Shown: one piece after another, positions 21,382 to 31,281 of the stretch
How the letters are laid out: every line of letters starts with the position of its first letter
How positions within the stretch are numbered: position 1 is the stretch's first letter
Assembly (NCBI GenBank): GCA_001566295.1
Contig: KQ964262.1
Location: forward strand, 496,001-560,000
Direction of reading: 5' to 3'
Source of the DNA: Microdochium bolleyi
Lineage: Eukaryota; Ascomycota; Sordariomycetes; Xylariales; Microdochiaceae
DNA length: 64,000 nucleotides
Made by a program: the position numbers and the translations under genes
The notes under the pieces: generated by a model
The model's database searches: none
What the model saw: only the letters and a program-made list of their open reading frames with translations
Told to the model about the DNA's origin: nothing

Positions 21382-22929
21382 ATGCCATCCTCACTTCGCC
21401 TCAGTGACGAGATTTACGTTCGCATCTTGGACAAGCTCGCCCTCTCCGAAGTAAACAGCGCACGCTTAGACGCAGAGAACAAACTCAGGCGCGTGACGCT
21501 ATCGCGAATCTGCCTAGTCTCCCGCAACCTGCGCCGCTTGGCCGAGCCGTTGCTCTACCACCACCCATGGCACCCAAACGTCGGACTGCTCAAGACCCTT
21601 TGCAGGCGACCAGCACTGGGAGAGCGTGTGCGGCACATCACCTTTCGCGAATGGGGCCTGGATCCGTCGATGAAGTCGATACTGTTGGCCCTTCACGGTG
21701 CCACGGTGAGGAAGATAGCCAGGGTTAAGTACCACTGGCCGGAACTCGACGAGCTCCTAGACGATGTCTTGGACGGTAGGGCCAGGGCCGGCCAGCCGCA
21801 GACCTACCGTCATGGAGAGACCGAGGCGCTATTGCTGCTGATGATGCTGGTCCTGACGCCAAACGTCGAGACTCTCGTTCTACCGCGCTTGCTCGTCGAT
21901 TGTTCCCAGGCTCTGTCCCTGCTCTTCACTCTGTGTAGCGACCGAATGGGGGCATCGGAGGATGATGGCGTAGAGCCTTTGGGGCCTCTACGCAAGCTCT
22001 ACTCTATCAGCACGAGCGGTGTCACAGGCAATGACGTCCCAGAGACCGTCCGGGAAAGCAAAAATGCCAGGTCCTTCATCTTCTTTCCACGACTCCAGAG
22101 CTTCTCAGCATCCTGTCTGGATTGGGCACCTAGCAGACGGCCAGCCAGACACGGTCACGACGATGACAACAGCGACAACGCGAGAGAAGTCACCCAGATC
22201 AACGAAGCAAGCCCCAGAAGTGAAGACTTACCAGGCCCGCCCATGACTGGCCCGCACCCGAATCTGATACAACTCGCGCTGCTTGACTCGAGCATGGTAT
22301 CGCCCACTGTCGTTCGCGAGATTCTTTCCGTCTTCCCGAACCTGCGAAGCCTCCTCCTGCACTTCTTTGTACATCACGACCCCAGCCATCTAACGCAGCA
22401 GGTCGATTTCTCCCAGCTCGGCAACGTCCTGAGGGAGCCTGATGCGCGCCGCATGCGTCGTCTCGAACTCGAGCACACCGCTGCGGACACGACGGACGGG
22501 CGATTTGAGGGACTAGGCAGTGGATTCATCGGGCCGCTGCGCACCGAGCTGACATCGCTTGAGCAGCTGCGCGTCCCACTCGCGTCGCTAGCTGGCGTGC
22601 GGCCCAAGGCTCTGGACCTGTGTGAAATGCTGCCGCCGAGTCTGCGGTGGTTCTGGACGAGCGTGACTATCACGGGAGACAGTGATGCTCACGTGCAGGC
22701 AGTATTCGGAATGCTCAATCAGGCAGCGGCGAAGCTGCCCCTGCTGGAATGGGTGATGGTCAGGTTCCCTCGGTCTCACAATGCCGTTCTTTTCTTCATG
22801 TCCAGCGACTTTGATGTTGCCACGGTTGGGAAGCGGCATGCGTTGTTTCGGAAGAAGGTTGTGTCTCCAGTGCGCACGCCGCCAGGCTGGGAGCATGAAC
22901 TACTAGAGACCGATGTTTGGATGCCGTAA
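21382..22929 (+). CDS. F-box-like protein
   Basis: A single-exon gene for a 515-residue protein. The N-terminus, LRLSDEIYVRILDKLALSEV followed by SRICLVSRNLRRLAEPLLYHH, follows the F-box pattern (LP.E....IL..L ... L..VCR.....A...LY) common in fungal proteins that would bind Skp1 in SCF ubiquitin ligases. The rest has scattered Leu-rich stretches (LRKLYSIST, LIQLALLDSS, FPNLRSLLLHFF, LTSLEQLRVPLASL) consistent with irregular leucine-rich repeats for target binding. A Ser/Asp-rich loop lies at about residues 245-290. The Met at 21382 is preferred over one three codons upstream because the F-box usually starts close to the N-terminus. No membrane segment is seen. The target is unknown. Confidence 0.72.
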   Translation: MPSSLRLSDEIYVRILDKLALSEVNSARLDAENKLRRVTLSRICLVSRNLRRLAEPLLYHHPWHPNVGLLKTLCRRPALGERVRHITFREWGLDPSMKSILLALHGATVRKIARVKYHWPELDELLDDVLDGRARAGQPQTYRHGETEALLLLMMLVLTPNVETLVLPRLLVDCSQALSLLFTLCSDRMGASEDDGVEPLGPLRKLYSISTSGVTGNDVPETVRESKNARSFIFFPRLQSFSASCLDWAPSRRPARHGHDDDNSDNAREVTQINEASPRSEDLPGPPMTGPHPNLIQLALLDSSMVSPTVVREILSVFPNLRSLLLHFFVHHDPSHLTQQVDFSQLGNVLREPDARRMRRLELEHTAADTTDGRFEGLGSGFIGPLRTELTSLEQLRVPLASLAGVRPKALDLCEMLPPSLRWFWTSVTITGDSDAHVQAVFGMLNQAAAKLPLLEWVMVRFPRSHNAVLFFMSSDFDVATVGKRHALFRKKVVSPVRTPPGWEHELLETDVWMP

Positions 22930-23330
22930 GATGAGAGTCTATGAAAGCGATGGCAAGGATTGCAAACATGCTCTTTGCTTTTTGTCCATGTGTATGCTTG
23001 GGTCGCCCATCATGAGAACTTATATATTCGTCACGCAATGCGTAGGAAACAAGTAAAAATGCTTCAAAACGAAGGGGTAGCGGAAGTCAGGGCGCATAAA
23101 AGGACTTCTCAAGTGGCTAGAGAGGAATAGGATGCAAAGATCACTTGAGCAAGCACTGTGAAAAAAGCTCGACCTATTCTGGAACTTCAATCTCTCCCTT
23201 TGCGCATGCATCCTGCGATGGACCAAGAGTCGTGTGCGATGATTTCATAGAGATCATACTATGCTAGACTGTTCTCTGGACATCTTTTTCAATAATCTAC
23301 TACATCACTGCACGGTCACGGTTATAAAGG
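22930..23330. other. AT-richer spacer before the FAD-oxidase remnant
   Basis: No gene. The change from this AT-rich sequence to the GC-rich coding remnant near 23330 is abrupt and may mark a deletion or insertion breakpoint. Confidence 0.45.
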
Positions 23331-23783
23331 GCTCTCGCGGCTCAAGCGTTCTCACGGCAGGGTCATCACTGGCCACGTCGTTGCGGCCGCCCCCCCCCCC
23401 CCCCCACCCCGGCGATCCGCCAGCAGGGCCGCAGCGGCGAGGACGCGAACGGCCCGGATCTGGCGTGGAGGCGCACGCTGACGCACGTAGCCGCGGGCCA
23501 GGGCTGGGACCCGGCCGTGGCCACCTGGGAGAAGCAGTGTGCCATCATGGACAGCGTGACGAACGGCGACGGCGCCCTGCCGCGGGATCTCGAGCCCGAC
23601 ATGGGCGCCTACCTGAACGAGGCCGACGTCAACGAGCCCAACTTCCAGCAGGCTTTCTGGGGCTCCCACTACCCGCGCCTGCTGCGCGTCAAGCAGCGCT
23701 GGGACCCCCGGGGGCTCTTCATCGTCAAGTCCGGCGCGGGCAGCGAGGGCTGGGACGCCGATGGCCTGTGCCGGCTGAAGTAA
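23331..23783 (+). pseudogene. 3' remnant of berberine-bridge-type FAD-linked oxidase
   Basis: The frame ending at 23783 encodes the C-terminal end of a BBE-like FAD-dependent oxidoreductase. Recognisable parts are LAWRRTLTHVAAGQGWD, GAYLNEADVNEPNFQQ, FWGSHYPRLLRVKQRWDP and the typical ending GWDADGLCRL. Only about 150 residues can be read, while the family is usually 480-600. The FAD-binding N-terminal two thirds are absent: sequence before about 23330 is AT-rich and non-coding. Inside the remnant a run of 16 C (23390-23405) replaces family sequence by a Pro tract. With no start, no FAD motif and a homopolymer scar it cannot make an active enzyme. It could be a true pseudogene or a genome-assembly collapse at the C run. 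Confidence 0.75.
23390..23405 (+). repeat. Poly-C homopolymer, 16 bases
   Basis: A run of 16 C interrupted at 23406 by A and followed by four more C, inside the oxidase remnant. Length errors in assembly are likely here. Confidence 0.9.
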
Positions 23784-24380
23784 GTAGTGGACAAAACCTT
23801 CAGTTCATTCCTGCTTCTACATAGAGAGAGCTGCAATACGATGTACGTGCTCCACCACATAGCCGTCCTAGAGCAGAGTACGTGGCGGTCAAGTCATATA
23901 CACAATAGGCTCCTCATAATAGGCCGTCTGATAATCAATTCGTCGCTTGTAGCGTGTCTTCAGTTGTGGCTACTAATCTGTCGAACATCAACAATCTTCC
24001 GAGACAGTTCGTTTATATGTTCAGCGTAGCTTCAACTCAGCACCACTAGTAGTCAGACAGATCTAATCAGATATCGAGCAGTAAACGGACATATCCCAGG
24101 TCATAGTTCGCGGAGTGTTCTGATTATTACTTAAGCTTCTGCATGTTGCCGATAATTAGAGGAAGAGTGGATAGTAAGGAAGCCGAGACTGTCGTGGTCT
24201 CGGCTTCCGCAGGATTGAGCCAGCCCGTCACCTCAGCCCGTCACCATTCGTTGGTGGCGTGAGTATTACTGCTGACGACTGCAAAACCCCGTGCTCACGG
24301 ACGGGCGCGGCTTAGTCTGGTGGCATACAGGAGGGCGGTGCCTTTGATGAGCTCCGCTAGCCTTCATCGACTCTAAAGAT
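23784..24380. other. AT-rich intergenic region with a perfect hairpin
   Basis: No gene. It contains the hairpin at 24178-24208 and a short direct repeat (CAGCCCGTCACC twice, about 24221-24245). Confidence 0.5.
24178..24208. repeat. Perfect 12-bp inverted repeat (hairpin), 7-nt loop
   Basis: GGAAGCCGAGAC at 24178-24189 is exactly complementary to GTCTCGGCTTCC at 24197-24208, with loop TGTCGTG. It lies about 170 bases past the stop of the minus-strand SH3 gene and 400 bases past the oxidase remnant, so it could be a 3'-processing structure, a protein-binding palindrome or the end of a small element. Confidence 0.85.
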
Positions 24381-25685
24381 TCAAAGATTCTGGACGTATG
24401 TCTCAGGGATGTCTCCCTCCTGCCCCTTGTGCCGGACGACAATCCAGCCATCGCCGTTAGATTCCTTGATCACTTCAAGAATCTCCCCCTCAGCGAACGA
24501 GATTTCAGTCTTCGTCTGCGCAGTAAAGGAGTATTTGGCTTGCACCTTTCGAGCCGCAGTGGCCGCCTGCGGTTTCGGCGGAGGGGGTGCAGGCCGTCGC
24601 TGCAGCGCCTGTGTCCGTGCTTGCTCCCTCTGCCGGGCGCGGTTCTCGTCGCGCACCGCGACAACGTTGATGCTGGGCTGGTCGAACCAGCAGATCCAAC
24701 GGTTCTTCTTCTTGAGCTTGGGGTGCTTGTCGTCGAGCTCGTCGTCTCCAAGCAGCCTGATGGCCGTCACGTCGCAGCCAGCGAGCCACTTAACAATGTA
24801 GTAGTCGATCTTGTCGATGGGGAGCAGCATCCTCCCGGGCGGGAGCTCCATTTGCTCGCCCACGAGATATGCGTAGAAGCGCTTGCCAGGACACGTGTGG
24901 TACCGGGCCACGTCGTGCACCGTTTCTTTGTCGGCGTCCCACACGTTCTCCCACATGTGCATCCAGGCAGACAGGGTGTGGACAATGACGACCTCTGTCG
25001 TCGTGAAGCTCCCGTCTTTCGGCTCCGGCAGCCCGCGCTTCCTCGACTCGGAGAAGATGTCCTTGAGCCACGACTCTGCCTTCTTCTTATCCTTGCCGTG
25101 GATCATGTATCCGTACTTGGACCCGTGTATTTCGCTCATGCCCCCGAGCTCGCGCGGATAAGTCTTGAGAAGCCCGAGCGTGGGCACGGCCGTCTTGAGC
25201 TGCGACAGGCAGAGGTCGAACGCGGCGAGGGTCGGCTCGTGCGGATTCTGCGCCCATTTCCCCCATTCGACCGAGTAGTCGCGGGCTCCCCACTCCTTCT
25301 GGTTCATCACGCCGGCACCGAAGCCGCGGTACACGGGCATCGGCCAGCACGCCGCGCAGAAGACCATGGCGAGCACCACGGCATACTGCAGCGGCTCCTC
25401 CATCTCGTCGTCAAAGACGCCGCGGAACTCGCTCGCCCGCGCCTGCATCGCGCCGCGGACGGCTTCGCGCGCGGCCGGCAACGCCCCGTAGTTGGTGATC
25501 TCGAGAGGCTGGAGGCTACGGCCCAGAGTGCCCATCACAAGGAAGACATCGCGCCGGTACTGTTCCTGACTTGCGGACGATGCTGGGCCGGTGTGGATCC
25601 TGTGTGTGTCGCGCTTCTCTATGAAGCTGCCGATCGCGAGGCCGACCTTGACGGCCGTGAACATCATCGAGATTGGATCGGCCAT
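24381..25685 (-). CDS. Uncharacterised protein with C-terminal SH3 domain
   Basis: A single-exon gene for a 434-residue protein. The last 55 residues (about 378-434) form an SH3 domain: QAKYSFTAQTKTEISFAEG (ALYDY-like strand and acidic RT loop), ILEVI, DGWIVVRHKGQEGDIPETYV (conserved WW/W position and the Pro-x-x-Tyr end). A Pro-rich linker (RRPAPPPPKPQ) precedes it and may bind another SH3 or fold back on this one. Residues 1-345 match no family I know; notable parts are MADPISMMFTAVKVGLAIGSF at the start, a hydrophobic stretch with Cys (VVLAMVFCAACW) near 110 and a Trp-rich middle (HTLSAWMHMWENVW). The opening resembles leaders of fungal NLR/STAND-type proteins, a weak hint only. No signal peptide. 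An adaptor role is inferred. Confidence 0.78.
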   Translation of the reverse strand: MADPISMMFTAVKVGLAIGSFIEKRDTHRIHTGPASSASQEQYRRDVFLVMGTLGRSLQPLEITNYGALPAAREAVRGAMQARASEFRGVFDDEMEEPLQYAVVLAMVFCAACWPMPVYRGFGAGVMNQKEWGARDYSVEWGKWAQNPHEPTLAAFDLCLSQLKTAVPTLGLLKTYPRELGGMSEIHGSKYGYMIHGKDKKKAESWLKDIFSESRKRGLPEPKDGSFTTTEVVIVHTLSAWMHMWENVWDADKETVHDVARYHTCPGKRFYAYLVGEQMELPPGRMLLPIDKIDYYIVKWLAGCDVTAIRLLGDDELDDKHPKLKKKNRWICWFDQPSINVVAVRDENRARQREQARTQALQRRPAPPPPKPQAATAARKVQAKYSFTAQTKTEISFAEGEILEVIKESNGDGWIVVRHKGQEGDIPETYVQNL

Positions 25686-26541
25686 TGTGACACGGTTAGA
25701 AAGCCGTACTCATATGAGGGTAATATGAGGAGACAAGAAACGACACATCATTACGGACTTATTGGTAGGTTATGGCCTTTAAAGAATCATATCCTTCTTC
25801 CCGATGCTATCACCGCGGGCCATCGCGACATTGACGAGCTGAAGTCTCGACCCAGGGTCCAGTTGCATATGATGGCTGCGCAATGGCTGAAGCCCAAGTG
25901 TGCTGGCGAATCATAGCAACACGCCATCACCCTGCTGGAATCAACCCTGGCAAAAATCGTAGGCGTGGCGGAATTGTCGGGGGCTGATTGCGTGCAGCTA
26001 TTCTCATGGTTGTTCAGCTGTGTTCAGCTATGGACGCTATTGAAACCCAAACACCCTCCCATTCATATCAGATAGTTGGGTCGAGTGATACAGTGTACCA
26101 GCCCGCATGGCAGGCGTGGCCGAGCAAGAAATAGGAGGAATAGCATCCAGAGAGTCGTGCGTCGCCGCGGCGTCACCGACGGCATGCTGGCTACAGGGCG
26201 GGATGAGGCTGCGGCGACGCGCAACCCGTGGAATATCCGCGGCGACCGGCACCGTTCACGAAATGAATATCTTCGAAGAAAATATTGAGAACAGACTCCA
26301 GGTCCACGCAGACAACAATGGGTGTCGGTTGCCAGAATGCTCACATTTTTCCCTGCTCACATGGTCGGTTCCGCAAGGGATATTTCCAAGGGGGCAAAGC
26401 ACGACCTCGAGGTGTTGTTTCATCGAGGCATACTAAAGGCCGATCTCATTTGGATATTGTCCCTAAATATCTACAACGAAAGACATGACTCCATCAGCTA
26501 AACGTGGCCATCGTGTCATGCAGCATTATACACCCCTTTAC
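25686..26541. other. Intergenic, nothing recognised
   Basis: Promoter space of the SH3 gene (minus strand) and 3' space of the GH5 gene. No gene or repeat noticed. Confidence 0.55.
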
Positions 26542-28496
26542 TCAGATGTACTCGGGCAGCCCGCCAAAGCTGGGGACGGGGTCGCCGCACTTCCAGTCCT
26601 TCTCGTACGCGAGCTTGGGCATGAAGCCGCCCTTCCACGCGGCCTCGTAGCTCCACAGGGGGGCGCTCTCCGTCTTCCACGTCCAGTAGAAGTAGCCCCA
26701 GGTCTTCTCGAACGCGCTCATCTGCGCCTCGGCCCACGTCTGCAGGAACAGCTTGTACTCCTTGGAGAACGAGGCCGGGTCGGCGCCGTCCATGGAGCAG
26801 TCGCAGCGGTCGTCCTTTGTGGGGCACGCGAAGCCGTTGTCGAAGAAGGTGCCGTTCCAGCGGGCGCCGTTGAAGACGCCGTTGAGGTGCAGCGTACAGT
26901 CCGTGTCGGCCTGAGACCACTCGCCCACCATGGTCGGGCCGAAGGCGGACCCGGAGACGTCCTTGGTGATGTAGCCGCACGCGTAGTCGATCTTCTCCTT
27001 GTGGTTGAAGCCGATGAGGTAGTTGTCAAAGATGATGTACTGGTGCACGTCGAGCACCAGCTTGTCGCCCTTTCCTTGCAGCTTTCCGCCCCACTCGGGC
27101 AGGCCCTTCATGGACTCGCTGAAGACCTGGGGCGCTGTGACGCCGTTCTTGGCGACAATGTCGAACACGTCGCTCGTCCAGCTGACCAGGTCCGAGGTGG
27201 GGATCGTCTTGGCGGGCTCGTTGGCGAGCCCGTAGAAGGCGATCAGGTTCTTGTACCGATCCTGCGCGAAGAACTTGCTCAGCTTGTCGTGGATGTCGAG
27301 CGAGCGCTTGCGGTTCTGCATCTTGGGCGCGCCCGTGGCGTCGGTGCCCAGGATCCAGTTGCCACCCTTGGCCATCGAGCGGCCCGAGTGGTTCCAGCCG
27401 TTCTGGCTGCCGGGCAGCGCGTGCAGGTCGAGCTTGACGCGTAAGCCGTACTTGCGGCACCACTCGAGCGCGCGGAGCAGGTAGCGCCACGAGATCTGCG
27501 GCACGTACGGGTCGTCGTCGTAGACCTGGACGGCCCAGTACGAGAAGGGGATGCGGACGTGGTCGAGGCCGGCGGCGGCGATGTTCTTGAAGTCCTCCTC
27601 GGTGATGAAGGTCGCGTAGTGCTTCTCGAGTGTCTTGGCGGCCTCCTTGGGGCCCAGGTGCTTGCTGAGGGTGTACTCGTCGATGATGTTGAGGGTCTTG
27701 GGGTAGTTGAACAGCGACGGGGTGATGAAGGGCTCGAGAGACAGCCAGCCGCCCACGTTGACGCCGCGGATCGGGCGGGCAGGGCCGTATGCGCCCCACG
27801 GCTTGTCCAGAGCGGGCACGTTCTTGTTGGCCCGGCCGGCGTCGGACCAGGTGCTGTTGAGGCCGAGCAGGGGCAGGCCGCCGATGGTCTGCGAGGTGAA
27901 GGTGCAGTTGAAGCCGTCCATGGTCAGCCATGTTGACTGGTCCAGGGCCGTGCCTTGGAATTCCTTGGGGATGTCCTTGGGGTCGGTGCATTTCTGCGGC
28001 GTCTGTGTGCTCGTGCTGTTGTCTGTAGCGATCTCGGTGCCGGCATTTGTCGACGGGGCAGTGGTGTCTGACGTCGAAGGCGTGGTTGTGACGCCGTTCG
28101 TCTGCCCATTAGCGGTGGCCGAGGTTGAGCTTGAGCTGCTGCCGCCGCCGACCATGTTCTTGGCGAACAGCACGCCGATGACGGTTCCTGCGACCGCCAC
28201 GACGGCAATTGCAAGGCCGATCCAGATCCCTGCATGCTGCGTCAGTAAACCAACTCTGAGTGCCCGCATCGCGAACATTCCCGGCGCGTGTCGTCCAGAA
28301 AGGGAAAAGCGGATGTCTCACATATCTTGCGCTTCTCGCTGGCAGACTTCTGTTGTGTCCGCGGTGGCAGTTCGGCTCCCCGCCCCTGCATCTCGATGCC
28401 CTCGGTGTCGCTGAGCGAGCCGGGCTTGACGAAGCTGACTGTGCTGTCGCTGAACGTGACAGACTGCTTGACCCCCATGTTGTTCGTTGTCGCCAT
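26542..28496 (-). CDS. Membrane-anchored exo-1,3-beta-glucanase (GH5, ExgD type), 2 exons
   Basis: A 620-residue type II membrane glucan 1,3-beta-glucosidase that trims or remodels cell-wall beta-1,3-glucan. Exon 1 is 28496..28322 and exon 2 is 28229..26542; the 92-nt intron (GTGAGA ... GCATGCAG) keeps frame. The layout is a cytosolic head of about 58 residues, one membrane helix at about 59-82 (IGLAIAVVAVAGTVIGVLFA), a Ser/Thr-rich stalk to about 130, then the GH5 barrel. The active-site motifs are FYGLANEP (acid/base Glu near 395) and MVGEWS (nucleophile Glu near 495), with NVGGWLSLEPF, RIPFSYWAV and LDLHALPGSQNGW as family marks. The C-terminal WTWKTESAPLWSY is also typical. The head Met (MATTNNMG) is chosen because it gives the standard ExgD topology. 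Upstream is a long gene-free region with a GAA repeat at 28866-28887. Confidence 0.92.
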
Positions 28497-31281
28497 TATT
28501 CTTTTGGTGAATTATTAGGTTGATTATCGAGTGTGCTGTATGTATGGTGTATTGTTGGGTACGAGATTATGCCGTATATCGGCAAGCGAGTGTGTCGAAT
28601 TAAATTATAGTCTATGAGCGAGTGTGGTGTAGCGAGTGTGATGTCGGCAGCAAGGCCGTGAGGTTCGAGGTCGTCAAATGCTATGAGTGCGACTGCATGG
28701 TGATGAGAAAATCCCTATGCGATGATAGCCAGTTATGCTGCAAGGTCGGCAAATAGAGTCAGCCGCAAGTTGTCTCGAGCGGGTGTCGATCAGGGACGAG
28801 GGGATCCCACATACAAAAACAGGAAGCGACGCGAGGGCACGACGAGACGGGTGACGTGCGTGGGAAAAGAAGAAGAAGAAGAAGAAGGACCCATCAGAAC
28901 AAGGGGATGGCGCCCGGCACGTTGATGTTATTACGATGCCAGAATGCCATGGCGCTGGCAGTCCGCCGTGTGGGGGAGCCCAGCGAGGCCCTCATTGGCC
29001 CTGTTGGTGAGCCGGCTCCCGGCCGAGCTGACCATTGTGCTCTGTTGGGCATGGCGCATGTGCTTGCTTGGCCTCTTCAAGACATCGTGTGATTGCGCTG
29101 TGGAGCCCCTTCGTCGATGCTCGGCTCGTAAAAGTGTCAGCCCCGTATCCTGCTGTTGCCAGGGGGTTGCGGCTTGGCGGGACCATGGCATGCTCATTTT
29201 AAAAGTACGATGCTGGAGGGGCGCCGTGTCCAGCCCGGCCCGTCTGACTCTGGCGCGGCATTTTGACAAAATCGCATTGTGACTGGCCCCCCTGCTGTGC
29301 AGACCGGGCTGTGCTCTTCGGAATCGGATGGACCCCTGAATCCAACGGAGCTGACACAATCCCATGGCCACGCTGGGACTCTCCCAAGTTTGTCCTTGCA
29401 TCACGAAGGCAACAGGTCTGAGGTGGGCTTCGTTGTGCGCAGACACGGCGGTTCTTCGTATTCACAAATTCCACAGTTCGTGTCCAGTGCCCGTCGGCCT
29501 CTCGTGACTAGCTCGAGGGGGCTAATGCACCCACAAGCTTTCAGCCTAGCAGGGCTGGCAGCTGCATGGGTGGTCCCTGGAAGTTGAACACACATGTGCA
29601 CCAACATCCGAGACTCCGAGGTCTGTCAGGCTTTAACCCCTGCCAAACCGTAACAGACCCTGCTGCTCAACTGAACCAACAGCAGAGTCCAAACTCAGCT
29701 TCGTATTGTCCTGCAAGGAAGCCAGTCAGCCAGCTAGCCAGGAGGACGAAGGAGTCTTTGCGCTCGCAAACTTGTTTTTCCTCATGATGCGGCGAAGCAC
29801 GCTGTCCGTTTCCCGGCTGCGCACTTCGCCCAACAAAGCGCCCGTTGTCTTACATTTGCCTCACGTGCGTTGCTCACGGATGGTGACCGCGTCCGAGAAA
29901 ATTGATGGAGTGATCGTTTATAGTGCGGAGTTCTTCTTGGGCCACCTTGCCGTCCCAAATCGCTTCGTTATCGCGGGGCACACATCTATTGGCACTTTTT
30001 AGCCTCCCAGACGACGCCCCGGAGGGAATGGAAAAGAAGTACGCCGGATTCGATGCCATCGCTTCTTCGGGGAAGTGATCCGAACTAAGCCGGCATGCCG
30101 ACAATGGCACTCGAGCATTTGGTACATGCATCGGGGCGGTAGATTGGCGCATCTGTTCGCCAGCAGTCACCGCGACTTGGCCGTCACTCTTCTAACCCAG
30201 AACACTGATTTGGAAAGTCCCTCTTTATTGTCCTACATCGACGGTCCTGAACCCTGTCATCCAGTACTTCACCCTAAGACAAAGGATATCCCTAAGCGTC
30301 CGCCCTGTATGAGAGAAACTCTATTTGACGTCAATTTCCTTCTAGAACTATCTACGAACCTTGAAGGAATGAGAGTACTCCTTACGCAACCTCTCCGCGG
30401 GCCTTCTCACAAGGCATGCGACCGACGCAGGAGGTCTCCCGATTCTGATATCTGGCCATGAGTACAATACCTCCCACACGCCCAGGCGTGCATTTGCCCT
30501 GAATGACGGGGCCGAAATGCAGCCTGTGCCCATTTATAAGTGCGGAAGAGGCTGGCGTTCTTTACTGTCGGTGAAGGATATTGTGTCCAGGGGGTTCTGG
30601 TCCTCCTAATTCGGTCACAGCAACATTTGCAAGTTGACTCCCCTCCACTTGTGCTGTGTAGCCGCTGCGGACTGATAGGACACGGGAGGTTGTCTGTCAA
30701 CATGAGTTGAACCCACGGTCTTGCACCCGGGCACGATCCTTCGCCCCCTCGCCCGACTCAGGCTCTACAGACTCTGAGACTCTACAGAGAGTACGCCAGT
30801 CCAGGCCTTGAAGGTGCACCCCGTGCAATTATTGTCATGTTCAGCACTGCACTCCTCACCAGAGATGACCAGCAAGATTGAGGAGACTTGTCACAATGCC
30901 CGACCTCAAAGAGGCAAAACACAGAGCCCGCCCATTGTTATTGTCAGGGGCCGTCACGTGACTGCCGGGCCGGAGCATCTGCGGCGGGCGATGTTGCACG
31001 CTAACGCGCAATCGGCGACTTATCGCCGGATCCACCGAGGGACCCGAAGGACGCCGACACGGAATCCGCGGCATGCTCCATGCCGGGCTCGCCGGCCTCA
31101 CCTGCGCACTACTTACTGTCACGCCAGCAAGCCGAGCAGCTGCCTTGGACGATCCACGCGTCCCGTCAGTCAACAGTTGGTTATATCCAAGGCACCATCC
31201 AGGCTGTTGAGCCTTGCAACCAGATCCTTCCCTCCCTGGCCAGGCTCAAGACGCGTCTGGCTCCTCCCACACCACACCACA
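28497..31281. other. 2.8-kb region between divergent GH5 and amidase genes, no gene recognised
   Basis: Scattered open frames up to about 180 residues show no domain, signal or splice logic. The left part holds the GH5 promoter and a GAA repeat; the right end is the amidase promoter. Non-coding transcripts cannot be excluded. Confidence 0.5.
28866..28887. repeat. GAA/AAG microsatellite
   Basis: About seven AAG/GAA units, roughly 370 bases upstream of the GH5 start codon. The opposite strand is a CTT polypyrimidine tract in the direction of the gene. Confidence 0.8.

Noticed and set aside
23780..23785. GTAAGT at the stop codon of the oxidase remnant as a splice donor to a further exon
   Set aside because: The family normally ends at the motif DADGLCRL found just before it, and no coding sequence follows.
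26485..27991. Long open frames on both strands overlapping the GH5 gene (for example plus strand 26485-27444, minus strand 27026-27991)
   Set aside because: They mirror the high-GC codon third positions of the real GH5 frame, are Arg/Pro/Val-rich and show no domain.
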